Of a stretch of 64,000 bases of DNA, positions 23,362 to 34,726 are shown in pieces. A model generated the notes under the pieces. That model did no database searches, was not told the DNA's origin, and worked only from the letters and a program-made list of their open reading frames with translations. The stretch is from assembly GCA_941918925.1 (NCBI GenBank), contig OW799237.1, forward strand, positions 113,006,515 through 113,070,514, in the 5' to 3' direction. Each line of letters opens with the position of its first letter. Positions within the stretch are counted from its first letter, which is position 1. This DNA is from Phyto melanocephala. Its lineage: Eukaryota; Arthropoda; Insecta; Diptera; Rhinophoridae. Position numbers and translations under genes: made by a program.

Positions 23362-23567
23362 AAGGCATATTTATTCATCAGGTAATCGCAGTTCGGAGAG
23401 CATTTTTTGTTTATATTTTTTATATATGAAATTTGACATTTGAAATAAATTAGAAAAGAGACAAAATTGTTTTTTATTTGTGCATTTTGACAGCTGCAAT
23501 TTAAAATAAGTGTTGAAAAAAATAATCAGCTGGCGAATCAAGAGCACCTGATGAATAAATATGCCTT
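23362..23567. mobile_element. MITE family G, copy 1, with 9-bp target duplication
   Basis: A 206-base element with 20-base inverted ends starting AAGGCATATTTATTCATCAG. The duplication GCAAATACT lies at 23352-23360 and 23568-23576. The left side has one additional base (T) before the terminus, as does copy 2. A 9-10 bp duplication points to the Mutator-like superfamily. The unoccupied site is seen in family F copy 1 (reverse of about 15990-16020). Confidence 0.83.
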
Positions 23568-23907
23568 GCAAATACTCTTCTTTATGCTTTAAATTTGGGT
23601 TACTTTGCCTTACTTTGTAGTTAGATTATAGTTAGTTTTATAAAGATTAACTCAAGGCGAATTCATTATCAGGTGAAGTTATTAAAGCAGCTGTTTATCA
23701 GCTGAGCACTCTTTTTAATATTGAAATGTCAAATTTTGTTTGTGTTTTTATGTGTGCTTCTACTTTTTATACCCTTCACCTGTGGTGCACAAGGGTATAT
23801 ATAGCTTTGTCATTCCGTTTGTAATTTCTACAATTTTAATTTCCGACCACATAAAGTGTATATTTTCTGAAAGCTTATGAATAGAGGAGTCGATTAAGCC
23901 CTGACCG

Positions 23908-23992
23908 TCTGTCCGTCTGTCCGTCTGTTCGTCTATCCGTCTGTCCGTCTGTCCGTCTGTCCGTCTGCCCGTCTGTCCGTGTGTTGGTTGAA
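23908..23992 (+). repeat. GTCCGTCT minisatellite
   Basis: About ten tandem 8-base units (GTCCGTCT with variants GTTCGTCT, ATCCGTCT, GCCCGTCT). The other D copies have only one or two units at this place, so the array expanded in this copy. Confidence 0.85.
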
Positions 23993-24179
23993 ATCAACTT
24001 TTAGAAGCAACTATATGTTTCTCAGATCTGTATATGGTATCAATCTCTTGGAAATATCCAGGAATGAATCGCTATTGAAATTCAGCACAATCGCCCCATA
24101 ACTTTCTGAGATATGAGCAAAAAACCACGACCACCTCGTTTTTTTTCACAATTACAACAACAACATACATACATACATA

Positions 24180-24410
24180 CATGTAAAAAACATACCAAAC
24201 AAAAAAAATTTAAAAAAAAAGAAATATTAAAAATAAGAAAAAAATAATAAAAAAAAACTACAAAAAAAAATTTTAAAAAAATTTAAAAAAAAATTTAAAA
24301 AAATTTTTTAAAAATTTTTCTAAAAAAATTTTTTAAAAAAATTTAAAAAAAATATAAAAAAAAATAATAAAATATAAATAATATATTAAATAAAATAAAA
24401 TAAAATTTTT
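24180..24410. repeat. A/T low-complexity block
   Basis: Long alternating A-runs and T-runs (AAAAATTTAAAAAAAATTT type), inside repeat D copy 3. Confidence 0.8.
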
Positions 24411-24748
24411 TTGGCTCAGCTGGGATTCGATGCCACATTTATTCTAACGTGTACGTAAGCACGTATTTTATATGGGATGAATGGTGATACAAACAATTGT
24501 TATTGCATGACTACACGTTGTGAAGGGTATATAAGATTCGGCACGGCCGAATATAGCACTGTTACTTGTTTATTGTTTACATTTGTGGGCGCCATTAGTT
24601 GAACAATTTTTAAAATTTTAAAATATGTGCAAATTCTCTTAAAAATTGTAAAAAAAAGTTGAAAAAATTGTGAATTGTGAAAAATTTAATAAAACGTTAA
24701 AAAAATAAATTTAAATTAAATAAAACATCGTATTTTTATTTGTGAATA

Positions 24749-25133
24749 ATGCGTGTGTGCTCTTTGTGCAAAAAGAAATATTTGAAGGGCAATGGAACTT
24801 TGTTTTATGTGCCCAGAGATCAAGGCTTGTATTAATTACCAATGTATTAATTTATGCATAGGTAAATGTTGTTCCGGAGCCGAATGTGAGCCAAAAGCTC
24901 ATTTGGCTGTCTGCAAGTGTCCTCACGGAACATCAGATGATGCTCTAGTTTCTTGCCGTCAATCTCGTACTTATCCTGTTGCCAAGTATCATGGTTCATC
25001 ATCTGGTTCTTGTAATTTTTATCTAATTGCATTTTTTAATATTTTATTTTATACAAATTGTTATGTACATGTAAACAAACGTATTTTTGATTTCGTAAAC
25101 AACTTTTTGACAGTTCAAGTTAGTTTGCACTAA
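24749..25133 (+). pseudogene. Short THAP-like start followed by an EGF/dumpy-like cysteine module
   Basis: ATG 24749 opens MRVCSLCKKKYLKG and LFYVPRDQG, then stops after 28 codons. The CxxC spacing and the ...FYVP block recall the N-terminus of THAP zinc fingers. In another frame, 24792-25133 reads through CINYQCINLCIGKCCSGAEC, then EPKAHLAVCKCPHGTSDDAL and VSC, a cysteine pattern like the EGF-type modules of dumpy and related extracellular proteins (A.C.....H...C.CP.GT......C). After VSC the frame continues without features for about 60 codons. Both readings are by eye. It lies within the TTAA element, so it may be a captured host exon or a decayed transposon gene. Low certainty of function. 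Confidence 0.4.
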
Positions 25134-25260
25134 GAAAATACACGTTGTATTTTTTTACTTTGTAGTTGTTTTAGCGACGAGTTCACCTTATTGAATTCGC
25201 CTTGGGTTAACTTCAAGTGCGTTATTTTCGTAGTTGACTACTTACTGTATTGCTTACAGG

Positions 25261-26335
25261 GATGTTACACAAAAAGCTGCATTGCACACAATTTTAAGAG
25301 TTGCTTGGTGTGGAACGCATAAATTTGTTTTTTCATACGAATGTTAGTTTTAAAATTCTAAATAACTAAACATTCTTCTAACGGAAGTTAAACTGTATAT
25401 TTTTTTATTTACTTAAAAAAACTACAAAATCTTTGATACAATTTTCTCTTTGAAAGAATTATTCGACAGAAAAAATAAAAGTTGAATTGCTTTCGCTCAA
25501 ATTGTTGTAAATAAATATTTCAAATGAAATTGTAACGAATAAAAAAGTGTATTTTTAAAGTTGTTTTAAATATAGTAAAAAAAAAGAAAAAAATAAAAAA
25601 AACGAATTGAATTAAAATAAAACCGACTAAAAACTTCAAACTATTTTTTTTTACTAAATATACAATGCAACAATAGATGTTAAACATGAATAACGAAAAA
25701 TATAGATAAAAAAACAGCAACTGCATTTGATGTGATTTGCATAATACTTAAAAAAAAAACAGTTAAATGCTCTTCATGCATGTCTAGCTTTTAGTTGAGT
25801 TGAGTTTAGTAGATTCTGTTGTTGTTGTTATCTACTTAGTAATGCTTATTCTTCTTTATATTTGTACCCTGCTTATTTGCATGAAGTAATATTGAGTTGT
25901 TTAAAGTGTTTGCAATAATTATTGCTTTTTTTTCGAATTTAAAAGTATTAAACAATTGAGTTTTAAAATTTTTTTACTGTGTTGAAAATAGTGGGAAAAT
26001 TTTAAAAATTTTGCACGTCAAAATCTGCAATAGATTTATTTTTATATCTTATGTCGGCGAACCACGAACAAATGACCATGTTTGGTTTTTGTGCTCAAGT
26101 GTTTGAGTAAATAAAATTACTTTTTATTTAAATAATTGTTTTATTTATATTCTGTGGCGTAATAAATAAATATTGAAAATAGTTACTATTAAACTGATTT
26201 TATTTGTGTTTTAGTTAATTTCTATTTATTCTTTAAAAATACTTAGATAACGTTTGCTGCACATACCTGCTAAGAAAAAGAGTTTTTACTATTTTAAGTA
26301 TGTGTGTATTTTTTTTTTAATTGAAAGTAGTTACT
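25261..26335. other. AT-rich intergenic DNA
   Basis: No gene recognised; several A-runs around 25560-25660. Confidence 0.4.
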
Positions 26336-26870
26336 ACTGGATTAGGCGAAGGTCCTACAATGGGTGGACTCTATAAACCTGAGAAGGTGGACCACATGTA
26401 GAGAGGCACGTATGGTGCTCGAAAGGCCCCTTGGCAGAAATGCAGTCAGGGTACTCGGATATAATCGGAGGACCCTGAGCTGGATAATCGCCTTGATCAC
26501 AGGGCATGGCAACTTCAAATATTATCTGCTAAGGTTCGGGGTTGTGGAGGATGATGTTTGCAGAATGTGCCTAGAGACTGGTGAGACAGCAGCAATGGCT
26601 GGCAATGAACTTAGTACTACTGGCAGGCTCACGTTGGATGTGAGTGCTATGGGGGTAATTAGTCTGGGGCAGTTGCTGGCGATTACAAAGGACTATGTCA
26701 TGAGGATTGTAGATAATCATCAGTCTGCAATGTGAAGTCACAAAAGTCTAGAGAAAACGCCTGGGACGGCATGAGACTCTGTGAGATCAGGTGACCTTGT
26801 AATCTCTGGGTAACGAAGGGGGTCGAAAAGGCACCTTTTTACTTTGGTATCCCCCCTGCATGTATATACT
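26336..26870 (+). pseudogene. Non-LTR retrotransposon C-terminal fragment, family C copy 1
   Basis: The frame 26364-26735 contains RTLSWIIALITGHGNFKYYL, then VVEDDVCRMCLETGETA, the C-terminal TGH and CxxC region of Jockey/I-group ORF2 proteins. The second half of the Cys-His motif is missing; the frame jumps to SLGQLLAITKDYVMRIVDNH before the stop at 26733. A 3'UTR-like part continues to about 26870. The same C-terminus occurs in the fragment at 37940-38490. 5'-truncated; target duplication not found. Confidence 0.65.
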
Positions 26871-27274
26871 AACAGATTCTTCATTTTTTTTTTCGTACAT
26901 GCCATTTCCTGATAATTAAGAATAGAACAAAGAAATAGTCACTGAAATTCGTCAAGCTTGAAGATGCTACCCGAAGTGGTAACAAAATATTGGATTAAAA
27001 TTAAAAAAATTATGTTTAAAATATAAATATATAAAAATGTTCTCATACTTGAAAATTAAGACAATATATTTATACATACTTAGATGTTGGTTTAATGCGT
27101 TTTATTAGGGTTTAATATATCCTATATATATCATAGTGATAAAATGAAAGATAATAACAAACAAAAGTAAAAGGGTTGCTGTTTGGTTAAAATTTCAATC
27201 TAACTCGTTGTGGTAAAAATACATGAAGAAAGGAAAAACTCAAGTAGTTACCGAATTCAATTAACTTAAGTCCC
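26871..27274. other. AT-rich intergenic DNA
   Basis: Nothing recognised. Confidence 0.35.
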
Positions 27275-27392
27275 GGGAGTTAAATAGATGATATTTACAA
27301 CCAAAATGTAACCACCAATCAGAAGTGCTGATGATGAAATCGTAGCTGGTTTCGAAAATGCATTCCACTCGGCTAGTGTCGGTAAAAATATA
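27275..27392 (+). repeat. Penelope-like repeat copy 1 with hammerhead-like core
   Basis: Reverse complement of 42390-42477 joined to 43208-43240. The core at 27328-27357 is CTGATGA, T, GAAATC, loop GTAGCT, GGTTTC, GAAA. The stem is 6 bp including one T-G wobble, which is a C-G pair in the other copy. It continues to GCATTCCACTCGGCTAGTG. This is the unoccupied version of a site that holds a LINE at 42478-43196. Confidence 0.6.
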
Positions 27393-28298
27393 ATTTTTCA
27401 GATTTATTCTTTCATTTATCACAATTAAAAAAATTCTTTGTAAAAAATAAAGAATATTAAATATGAACTCAAGCCTGATTAAAAATTTAAATATTAGTTT
27501 AAACAAAAAAGTTCGATAAAAAATTCAATCCACCATATATTTATATTCTTCTCGAATTGGCATACATACAAATTCAAATTGACCAAAATCATCCACAAAC
27601 AAAGTTGGCCTAGAAAATTCGCCGTTTCATACACATAACTGTAAGTATATGCCTTGGTCACGATGTAGGTTAATTTAAAATAAAGAAAATTATTTATTTA
27701 TTATGTATATAAGCAGATGGAAAATTTTAAATAAAATACTTAAATATTTTTTTTTAATAATATAACGTCGTTAAAATTAAAATTAAAATTTTAAAAGCAC
27801 AATAAAATACATAAAATAGAAGACGTCATGGTATAAAAAAAAACATGAAATCAATTAAAAAGTCCCCAAGTTATCATATGGAGAAGATTAAAAGTTTTGA
27901 AAATATGATTTTTTTTTTGTTAATTTTGAATTTGATTAAATTTTTATTGTAAAAATATAACGGCAAGTGCACTATGCTGCATATTATTTGTATATTGTCA
28001 TTAAATTTTTTTTTATTAGTTTTCGAATACTAATGATACCACGTGACATTTACATTTGTATATCACTTTCACTTAATTTCCATCAAAAGCATATGCAGTG
28101 GGCTGCAGATACATACACACTTGTTAGTTTGTATTTGATTATGACTTCTCATCACTTTTTCTGCTCTCCACGAAATAGAGAGATGGAATATAAGTGTTTG
28201 TTGTATTCAAATATCAGAAGTGCAGCGAAAAGTTATTCCGTGCCATGTCTTGTTTTATGTTAACAGATTGACAGATTGAACAGTTAATTATCAAAATG
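27393..28298. other. AT-rich intergenic DNA
   Basis: No gene recognised. Confidence 0.35.
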
Positions 28299-28306
28299 TA
28301 AAAAAA

Positions 28307-28362
<56 letters not shown>
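28299..28362. repeat. AAT trinucleotide microsatellite
   Basis: About 20 uninterrupted AAT/TAA units after an A-run. Any protein reading of poly-Ile on the minus strand is an artefact. Confidence 0.95.
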
Positions 28363-28363
<1 letters not shown>

Positions 28364-29741
28364 CATAATAATATTGATAAACATAAAGATTTTATGAAAA
28401 AATGCTTTTAGCAACATTCATACAAACGAGTTAATAACGGGAGAAGAACTAAAAATATTTTAAAATGAACGACAATTTAAGTAAAATAAATTGAAATTTA
28501 ATCCAATTTTGGCACGAGCTAAAAAGTTTAACGATTTGAAATATTACATGAGAGGATTCTTTAATTGTAGCGGATTCTTCCGAAATTCAAACAAGTTATA
28601 TAATTTATAAAAACTTTACTTTTCTGACTACATTATATTCTAATTGCTTCTTACAATTTATGTCTCCAAATTTGGGCTTTTGGAATAAAACCCTTAAAAT
28701 TAATTTGTAGAATTTATACCGATATTTCGAATATTAGAATTTGACGACAGGACCGTTTGCCAGTATAAAAAAAATTTTTTTCTGAAAAATATTTAATAGT
28801 TTTCTGAATTGAAGGAAATCGAACGAAAAATGTTTTATCTTTTATTTTATTGAAACCCAATGAAAATTTAAAGACTTACTGGAAGGCAACTCACGCAAGG
28901 GGAGCTCTGAAATGACGATAGATTTAAATTTGCCGGAATAAATGGAGTAAATTGTTTGCAACCGTAAAAATTTGCTTGAAAGTTTTCACATTTTGAATTA
29001 TATTTAAAATGTCATTCAAAACTCGGTGATAGTAAAAAGAATAAAGAATTCAGAAAGTCCAGATAAATGTTATTCCTACAATTGTCGGTCATAAAAAAGT
29101 ATTGGTTAAACCTAAGACATACAATTTTTAGATGACGACTTTTCTAGCGAATAAATAAATAATTTATTGAAGACTTTTTTAATCTGCATTTGAGGTTCTG
29201 AAAACTTATATATTATTATCACAAAAAAAAGGAAAATAGTTAGACGATATGTGGACAGTAGTTTGAACCATAGAGCATGTAAAGAATTAAAATTTCTGCT
29301 TCAAACATTTTAGTTGAATAGTTTATATTTTACCAAGAGAAAAAAATATCGATCTAAAAGTGGGTATAATAAGGCCAAGGTCGATTTGAAAACTACTTTC
29401 TAATCATGATCCTTTCTCTGATTTTTAATTGTTAACATTTTAACTGTTATTTTTGTATTCATTTAAATGTGTAAAGGGCGTTTTTTTGATATTTAGTTTT
29501 TTTTCTTAAAAAAAAAAATAGCAGCAAATAGCGATGCCAATAATGCTCAGTAGGGTTTTATATTTCACTATAGACAGACTAAAAGTTAAACCCAAATAAC
29601 AGCGATAGCGTCAAGTGATGAAAAAATTTTTTTATTACAATAACAAAATACATGCAAAATTGCAACGCTTGACGCTCAACGCTCTTGTTTAGGTTGGGCT
29701 ATAATAAACGAACGGCGCTTAAAAATCATTGAAGTTTATTA
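28363..29741. other. AT-rich intergenic DNA
   Basis: No gene recognised. Around 28705-28765 (minus strand) there is a possible relic of the P1-type repeat: GAAATATCGG preceded by a degraded core and CCTGTCG. Confidence 0.35.
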
Positions 29742-30128
29742 TTAAAATTCTTTCTGTGTAAGAGATGTGTTTTGTATCGCAACATTGTCTTCAGACATGA
29801 AACTCATTTTTACCTTACGAGGTAAAACCGTCTGGTGTAGATTGTAGTCAGACGGCATGATTGATCTGAAATTGAGGGGACGGTGAACGGCATGCATTGA
29901 AAAAACATGATAACGGAGTTGTTGTGGCCTCAACTCAATGGCATGAATCTGAAAGACTTTGCAGCAACGAATTTCAAAACAAATTATCTTAAGAAATTCT
30001 AATGTCAACTGTCCACCAATTCCATGTGGTCTAAAGACATACAATTCCTTTTTTGAGGTTATGTAAATTTGTGAACTGATGCAAATTAGCGAAAAAAAAT
30101 ATATATTCTTATCATATCCGAGATCCAA
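29742..30128 (-). CDS. Uncharacterised open frame (128 codons), doubtful
   Basis: An unusually long open stretch for this AT-rich DNA, with more balanced composition (RPHGIGGQLTLEFLKIICFE, then QIHAIELRPQQLRYHVFSMH). No domain recognised, no signal peptide, and no neighbouring exon with matching splice sites that I could find. It may be a transposon remnant, a single exon, or chance. Confidence 0.15.
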   Translation of the reverse strand: MDLGYDKNIYFFSLICISSQIYITSKKELYVFRPHGIGGQLTLEFLKIICFEIRCCKVFQIHAIELRPQQLRYHVFSMHAVHRPLNFRSIMPSDYNLHQTVLPRKVKMSFMSEDNVAIQNTSLTQKEF

Positions 30129-32378
30129 CGCGTTATTTTTGTTTTACACCCATAGCTTTGTGAAAAATTCATGGAAAATTTATGAAAAAGTAATGGTCTG
30201 TCACCAGGGCGGAATATATATTCTGTACAGTCCAATAAAAAAGTCACAACTGTCTCAAAAAATGCGTGTTTTTATTTTAAAATCAAAAAGTGCACTCTTG
30301 TTGAGACATCCTTTAGGAATACTTAAATAAGAATACAACATATGATCACTAGAAATCACACAATTCAGAACGAACATCATCAAAAAGAATCAGATTCTTA
30401 CAAACTACCAACCGATTGAAAATTATTGCCTGATTTTATTTTTTTTAATTCTTCATCATCCGAAACCTTGACCGGCCTAATTAAATTTATATTAGATAAT
30501 GATTTCAGCCATAGAAGTACAATTAAATATTTTTACTTAAATTTCGTCACAAGACTTTTAAAAATATTTCAGGTTTTTTTTTTGTATACTGTAGGGTGCT
30601 TAAAGATTTAATATTATCTACTTAGTAATAAATAATTAAATTATTTTCCTGATTATTTTACACTCCACACTTATTGGATTCATAAAGAGAAATATAAAGC
30701 CGAGTACAAGGTTAAGTTAACAAAAAGTATCTAAACGATAAAATATTGTTTTTAGTTTCGATACTTGTCGTTGATTGTGCATAAAATATGACATCATATT
30801 TCGTTTTCGTTTATTAAGAAACGAAACAGAAAACGGGTATATCATATAAATTTTGTAGTAATCCTAAAATGTTTTACGTTTTTTTTTTTTTTTTTCAAAG
30901 AAGGTCTGTTTGCTTACCTTTAGCATGAGTTAATCCATTGAGGCATATTAATCCAATTAAGGAAATATTGACAAATAAACGCCAAAAATTTAAACTAATC
31001 ATTTTTTAACTACAAAGAGAAATTAAGAAACAAAAAATTGAGAATTTTTTTTTAAAGCAAAAAAACACTGCTAAAACTTATTTTTATTCTTTCTTTATCG
31101 GTTATTCATAATTTGATATTGAAAACTGTTTTATGAATTTTAATCAACACCGGAAACTTTTTCAATTTCGTTTTAGCTTTTTTTTTTTAAAATTTTCAGC
31201 TTCTGTTATTTCATTTTTCGTTTGAATTTTTTTTTTATTAGTTTGTGTCGTGTTTAACACCTTCAAAATTGATTAATTTTTTGACTTGAAAAAAAAAACA
31301 ACATTTCAAGCATTATAACAAACGTTGAATTTTCACTTGAAATCATCAGACAGACACATTCATGTTAAAAGAAACACACACTTTTTAACACTAAATTTTC
31401 CCACTGTAATTTCTACCCATTAAAAGTAAATAAAAAAAACTAACGTACATTTTTTATTACTATTTATTATGCTTTTGTTGTTGTGTTTTCAATACTTTAG
31501 ACCGTGTAACGCGTTCCGTGTTATCTTCTTCCAACAATACACGTCTTTAACTGTTGCCTGTTTTGCTCCAACTAAATATGAAACGTTTTTGAAAAAAGCA
31601 AACTTGGTTTAAAATATTATTGCTTGTCTTGGGTATGTATGCATGTGTGTGTCAGTGTTTGCCAGTTTTAATGTTTTTTTTTTTTTTTTTTTTGTATTCA
31701 ACTCGTAACGTTAAAAACTAGTTTTAATTGCACAGCTGATGATTCACAAATTTTTATTGCGTTTTTTCCTCATTTTTGCACTTGTTCTCTCCTTTTTTCT
31801 TCTCTCACAATCTCTTGCTCTTCACTTAAAGGCTTAATCGCATTTTAAGTTAAACCGTGGTGAATTTGTGGTAAGACAAGTGGGAGATTTAAAAAAGAAA
31901 ATACATTGCAATTTGTGGTAAATCAATGCTGCCAGTTGGAAATTTGATTTATTTATTATTTTCTTTGAGGTTCCATAGTTGTTGTTGTAGTGATGAATAA
32001 ACACGTGATATAAGTGCTCGTGTCTTAAGTCTTTTGTTTTCAAACTACAAACTACAGCAGTTATTTCTAAACTCAATACAGACTGTCTATAAAAGTAATT
32101 ATGTACAAAAATATGAAATATTAGGTTTGTTCACTTACTACAAATTGTTACGAATTTGCAACAATTGTTAGAAGAAAGTCTTAATTTTATAAATTGTACA
32201 AGCAGAGCGCGTCAAAAGGGAGTAAAAAATTGAGACACAAAAAAATCTTGCAAATTTTTGCTCATAATATTTTTACTTGCAAGATTTATTCAATTAGCTG
32301 TTTTGTGTTTATTTTTAAAAAACAAATTGTTTCAAAGACGTTTAAAATAACAAAATTGTGAAAAAATTTTAGAAATTA
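30129..32378. other. AT-rich intergenic DNA
   Basis: No gene recognised; poly-T run at about 31673-31695. Confidence 0.4.
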
Positions 32379-32613
32379 TAAGCTTATAGTACACGAAATG
32401 TAAATGTGGGTCTGATGTCACTAAATTGTTCTGCACTTTGGTTAAATTTTTAAATTATTCGTATTCGGTAATGTGGTGGCATGCGGTAAAATTTTGATAT
32501 TACACGAAATGTATTTTAGTCCAAAATATACAATTATGCTCTATGATGACATCAAAATTACGTCACAGCCACATGCGTAAGTGGTTTTTTACATTTCGTG
32601 TACTACAGGCTTA
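32379..32613. mobile_element. MITE family J
   Basis: Inverted ends: left AAGCTTATAGTACACGAAAT, right read inward AAGCCTGTAGTACACGAAAT, both continuing GTAAA. An internal third copy of TACACGAAATGTA lies near 32501. About 235 bases, no coding capacity. Flanks are too AT-rich to fix a duplication. Confidence 0.7.
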
Positions 32614-33974
32614 AGTTTGTATGAATTTTAGAAACGATTAAAATATCACAACAATACGAAATCGATAATTATTAATGTGAATGATTCAATACTTTATATA
32701 TGAACGTACATATTTGTTTTGCTTTACCGTTAAACTTTGATAATTTATAGTGTCCTTAACAGGTAAGTGAGTACCAGCTACCCGGTAAATATAAATTCCA
32801 ATAAGTTTAAAAATTAATATTCAAATAATAGTTTTAATTCCTGAGTTAGTAAAAACTTAAAAAAGTTTTTTTTTTTACTTACAGGGATATGTGGATCTAG
32901 AAAAAAATCTCAGTGAAATAAAGTAAAATATTTTTGAATAACGATTAATTTTTGTTTGTTTTTCGTTTTACACTTACAAGCTGTCGAGAATTTCGTGTTG
33001 CTTTTCAATGTCAGTTAAGACTTTTAAGAACAAAGCTTTTCTGTTTTACATTTTGTGTTAGAGAGTCAAGGGTTTTCTTCTTAAAAACTGCCCTTTTAAT
33101 AAATGTTTGCAGGAGTTTGTATTCAAAAACTGCCAATAAAAAAAAATAGTAGATAAGTTTTATCTGTTTTTTTTCCTGCTTTAGCCTTTTAGAACCTCAA
33201 TACGAACCAATTGCTTTTGCTTGTTTTTAATAAACATTTTATACCTTCTGAGGTACAAATGCAAACGATGATATCTATTGGTTTTATTTAAGCTTAATAT
33301 CAAATCGAAATTAAAAGAACTACCACTACTAACCTAAGGGTGATAGTACTTGTTAAAAATCGTAATAACTGCAGGTGCTTTCGGTTTACAAATGTGTACC
33401 AATGGTCTCAAAAGGGTAACAAGTTTAAAAAGTCTTTCAAAATGTTTACATTATTTTTTGTTTTCTTTAAAATGTTTTTCCAAATTGTTAAAAAATAAAA
33501 TTGTAGCCACCATTAATGCAAAGACCATACAAATATTGACAGATTTAATGTTAATCCATTTTGTAGTAAAATAATACGTTTAAATTTTTGAAAAATATTG
33601 ACTTGTCACATGTTAATATATTACACATGCTTTCAACAACACATTCAGAATTGTATTTAAAGGTAATAAACGAGATGTATGTATATTTTATGTGTATTTC
33701 TATACATGATACAGTGGTCGCTTGTGAATTGGCCTTTTACTTTCCCATACTTAAGAGTAGTTATTAAGTACTCATATATACCTATTTATTACGACACTAG
33801 TTTTGCTTTAAAATTTTGGCTGGTAGAGTGTTCATTTACTTTTATTTATTTTTTAAATTCTTTTTTAGTCTCTCGTTGTAAGGATTTACTGGGCAAATAA
33901 ATGAATACAACTATTGATCAACTATCTTGTTAAAATATATCTTGAGTTATATTTCTTATGAAAATTTTAATTCA
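32614..33974. other. AT-rich intergenic DNA
   Basis: Only short open stretches without motifs (for example 33350-33574 and 33679-33900). Confidence 0.4.
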
Positions 33975-34157
33975 GGGGCCATATTACAGCATTCGAATGT
34001 GATCGAAATTTGAAAATTCTTATTAGAATCTCCGAGTGAAGGTGTGAGGGTAACTTTGCACCAGCCTTACCTACCTACCTATCTCTATACCTAAAGCACA
34101 GCGTACTCAATCGTTCGAAAAAATTTCGATCTATATCGAATGCCGTAATTTTGCCCC
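33975..34157. mobile_element. MITE family L, split by a LINE tail
   Basis: Long inverted ends: left GGGGCCATATTACAGCATTC, right read inward GGGGCAAAATTACGGCATTC, both continuing to GATCGAAATTT. A LINE family A 3' end sits in the middle (about 34024-34095). The element at 39893 begins with a similar GGGGCCATTATTACA. Confidence 0.72.
34024..34095 (+). mobile_element. Extremely truncated LINE family A 3' end
   Basis: TCCGAGTGAAGGTGTGAGGG, then CAGCCTTACCTACCTACCTA, corresponds to 7872-7931 of the LINE at 6894-7931, including the ACCT tail. Only about 70 bases were inserted. Confidence 0.75.
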
Positions 34158-34726
34158 AGCTTGTAATACTATGTTCGCACACGAGCATTTATTGTTAATT
34201 AATAATATTCTCGCAATTAAAGGCCTTTATTTAGCTCAATTTACCATACTAAAAACTACTTTTAAATTAAGCAATATATACTTAATTGCTTCACTTATTG
34301 TCCAAAACTCGAAATACAACTCTTAAGAAGTATGCTCAGTGAGAAGAAAATTCTATAGGTGGCATTTCTAATGTCAAACAAATAAATATACAAAAAACAA
34401 AAAACAAAACAGTAAGAATATGGAAAATGGTTGATGGAAATTTAAATAAAATGTTTAAATAAATTCAAATACATACATATAAGTAAATAACTATGTAAAT
34501 ATAATTTTAAATATATATATTATGAGCAGGAAAAAAAAAACTGAAGAGAAGGCATTATTTGATTTGGTATAAATACATCGTATTTTTACAGCTATCAAAT
34601 GCTAATGAAGTAAGATTAATTGAGTATGTGTTAATACTTATTTTAATTGCTCAATCAACACTAAATTGAAACAATAAAAATATCTGTCTGAACAGGGTAT
34701 AAGTTTCTTTAAGTTTTATAAACCAA
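34158..34726. other. AT-rich intergenic DNA
   Basis: Nothing recognised. Confidence 0.35.

Larger units (their letters stand above)
23766..24566 (+). repeat. Dispersed repeat family D, copy 3
   Basis: Starts TATACCCTTCACCTGTGG and ends GTGAAGGGTATATAAGATTC, then the CGGCACGGCCGAATAT hairpin. It is nested inside the piggyBac-like element. It contains an 8-base minisatellite and a long A/T low-complexity expansion that copies 1 and 2 lack. Confidence 0.8.
23651..25206. mobile_element. piggyBac-like element (TTAA target duplication)
   Basis: TTAA at 23647-23650 and 25207-25210. The ends are CTCAAGGCGAATTCA (left) and, read inward from the right, CCCAAGGCGAATTCA, both continuing to AGGTGAA. TTAA duplications are diagnostic of piggyBac. 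The element sits in family F copy 2, whose sequence is contiguous across the site once it is removed. No piggyBac transposase DDE domain is seen; the interior holds repeat D copy 3 and a short open segment with cysteines at 24749-25133. Confidence 0.78.
22866..25260. mobile_element. Inverted-repeat element family F, copy 2, carrying two insertions
   Basis: Ends CCTATAAGCAA (22866-22876) and TTGCTTACAGG (25250-25260). It is the reversed counterpart of 15889-16934. It has been split by MITE G (23362-23567) and by a TTAA-flanked element (23651-25206), which itself holds repeat D copy 3. Removing these leaves about 630 bases, matching copy 1 without its own MITE. Confidence 0.75.

Noticed and set aside
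23908..23992. CRISPR-like array
   Set aside because: 8-base tandem units without spacers in a eukaryotic repeat.
28214..28417. Poly-isoleucine open frame on the minus strand
   Set aside because: Translation of an AAT microsatellite.
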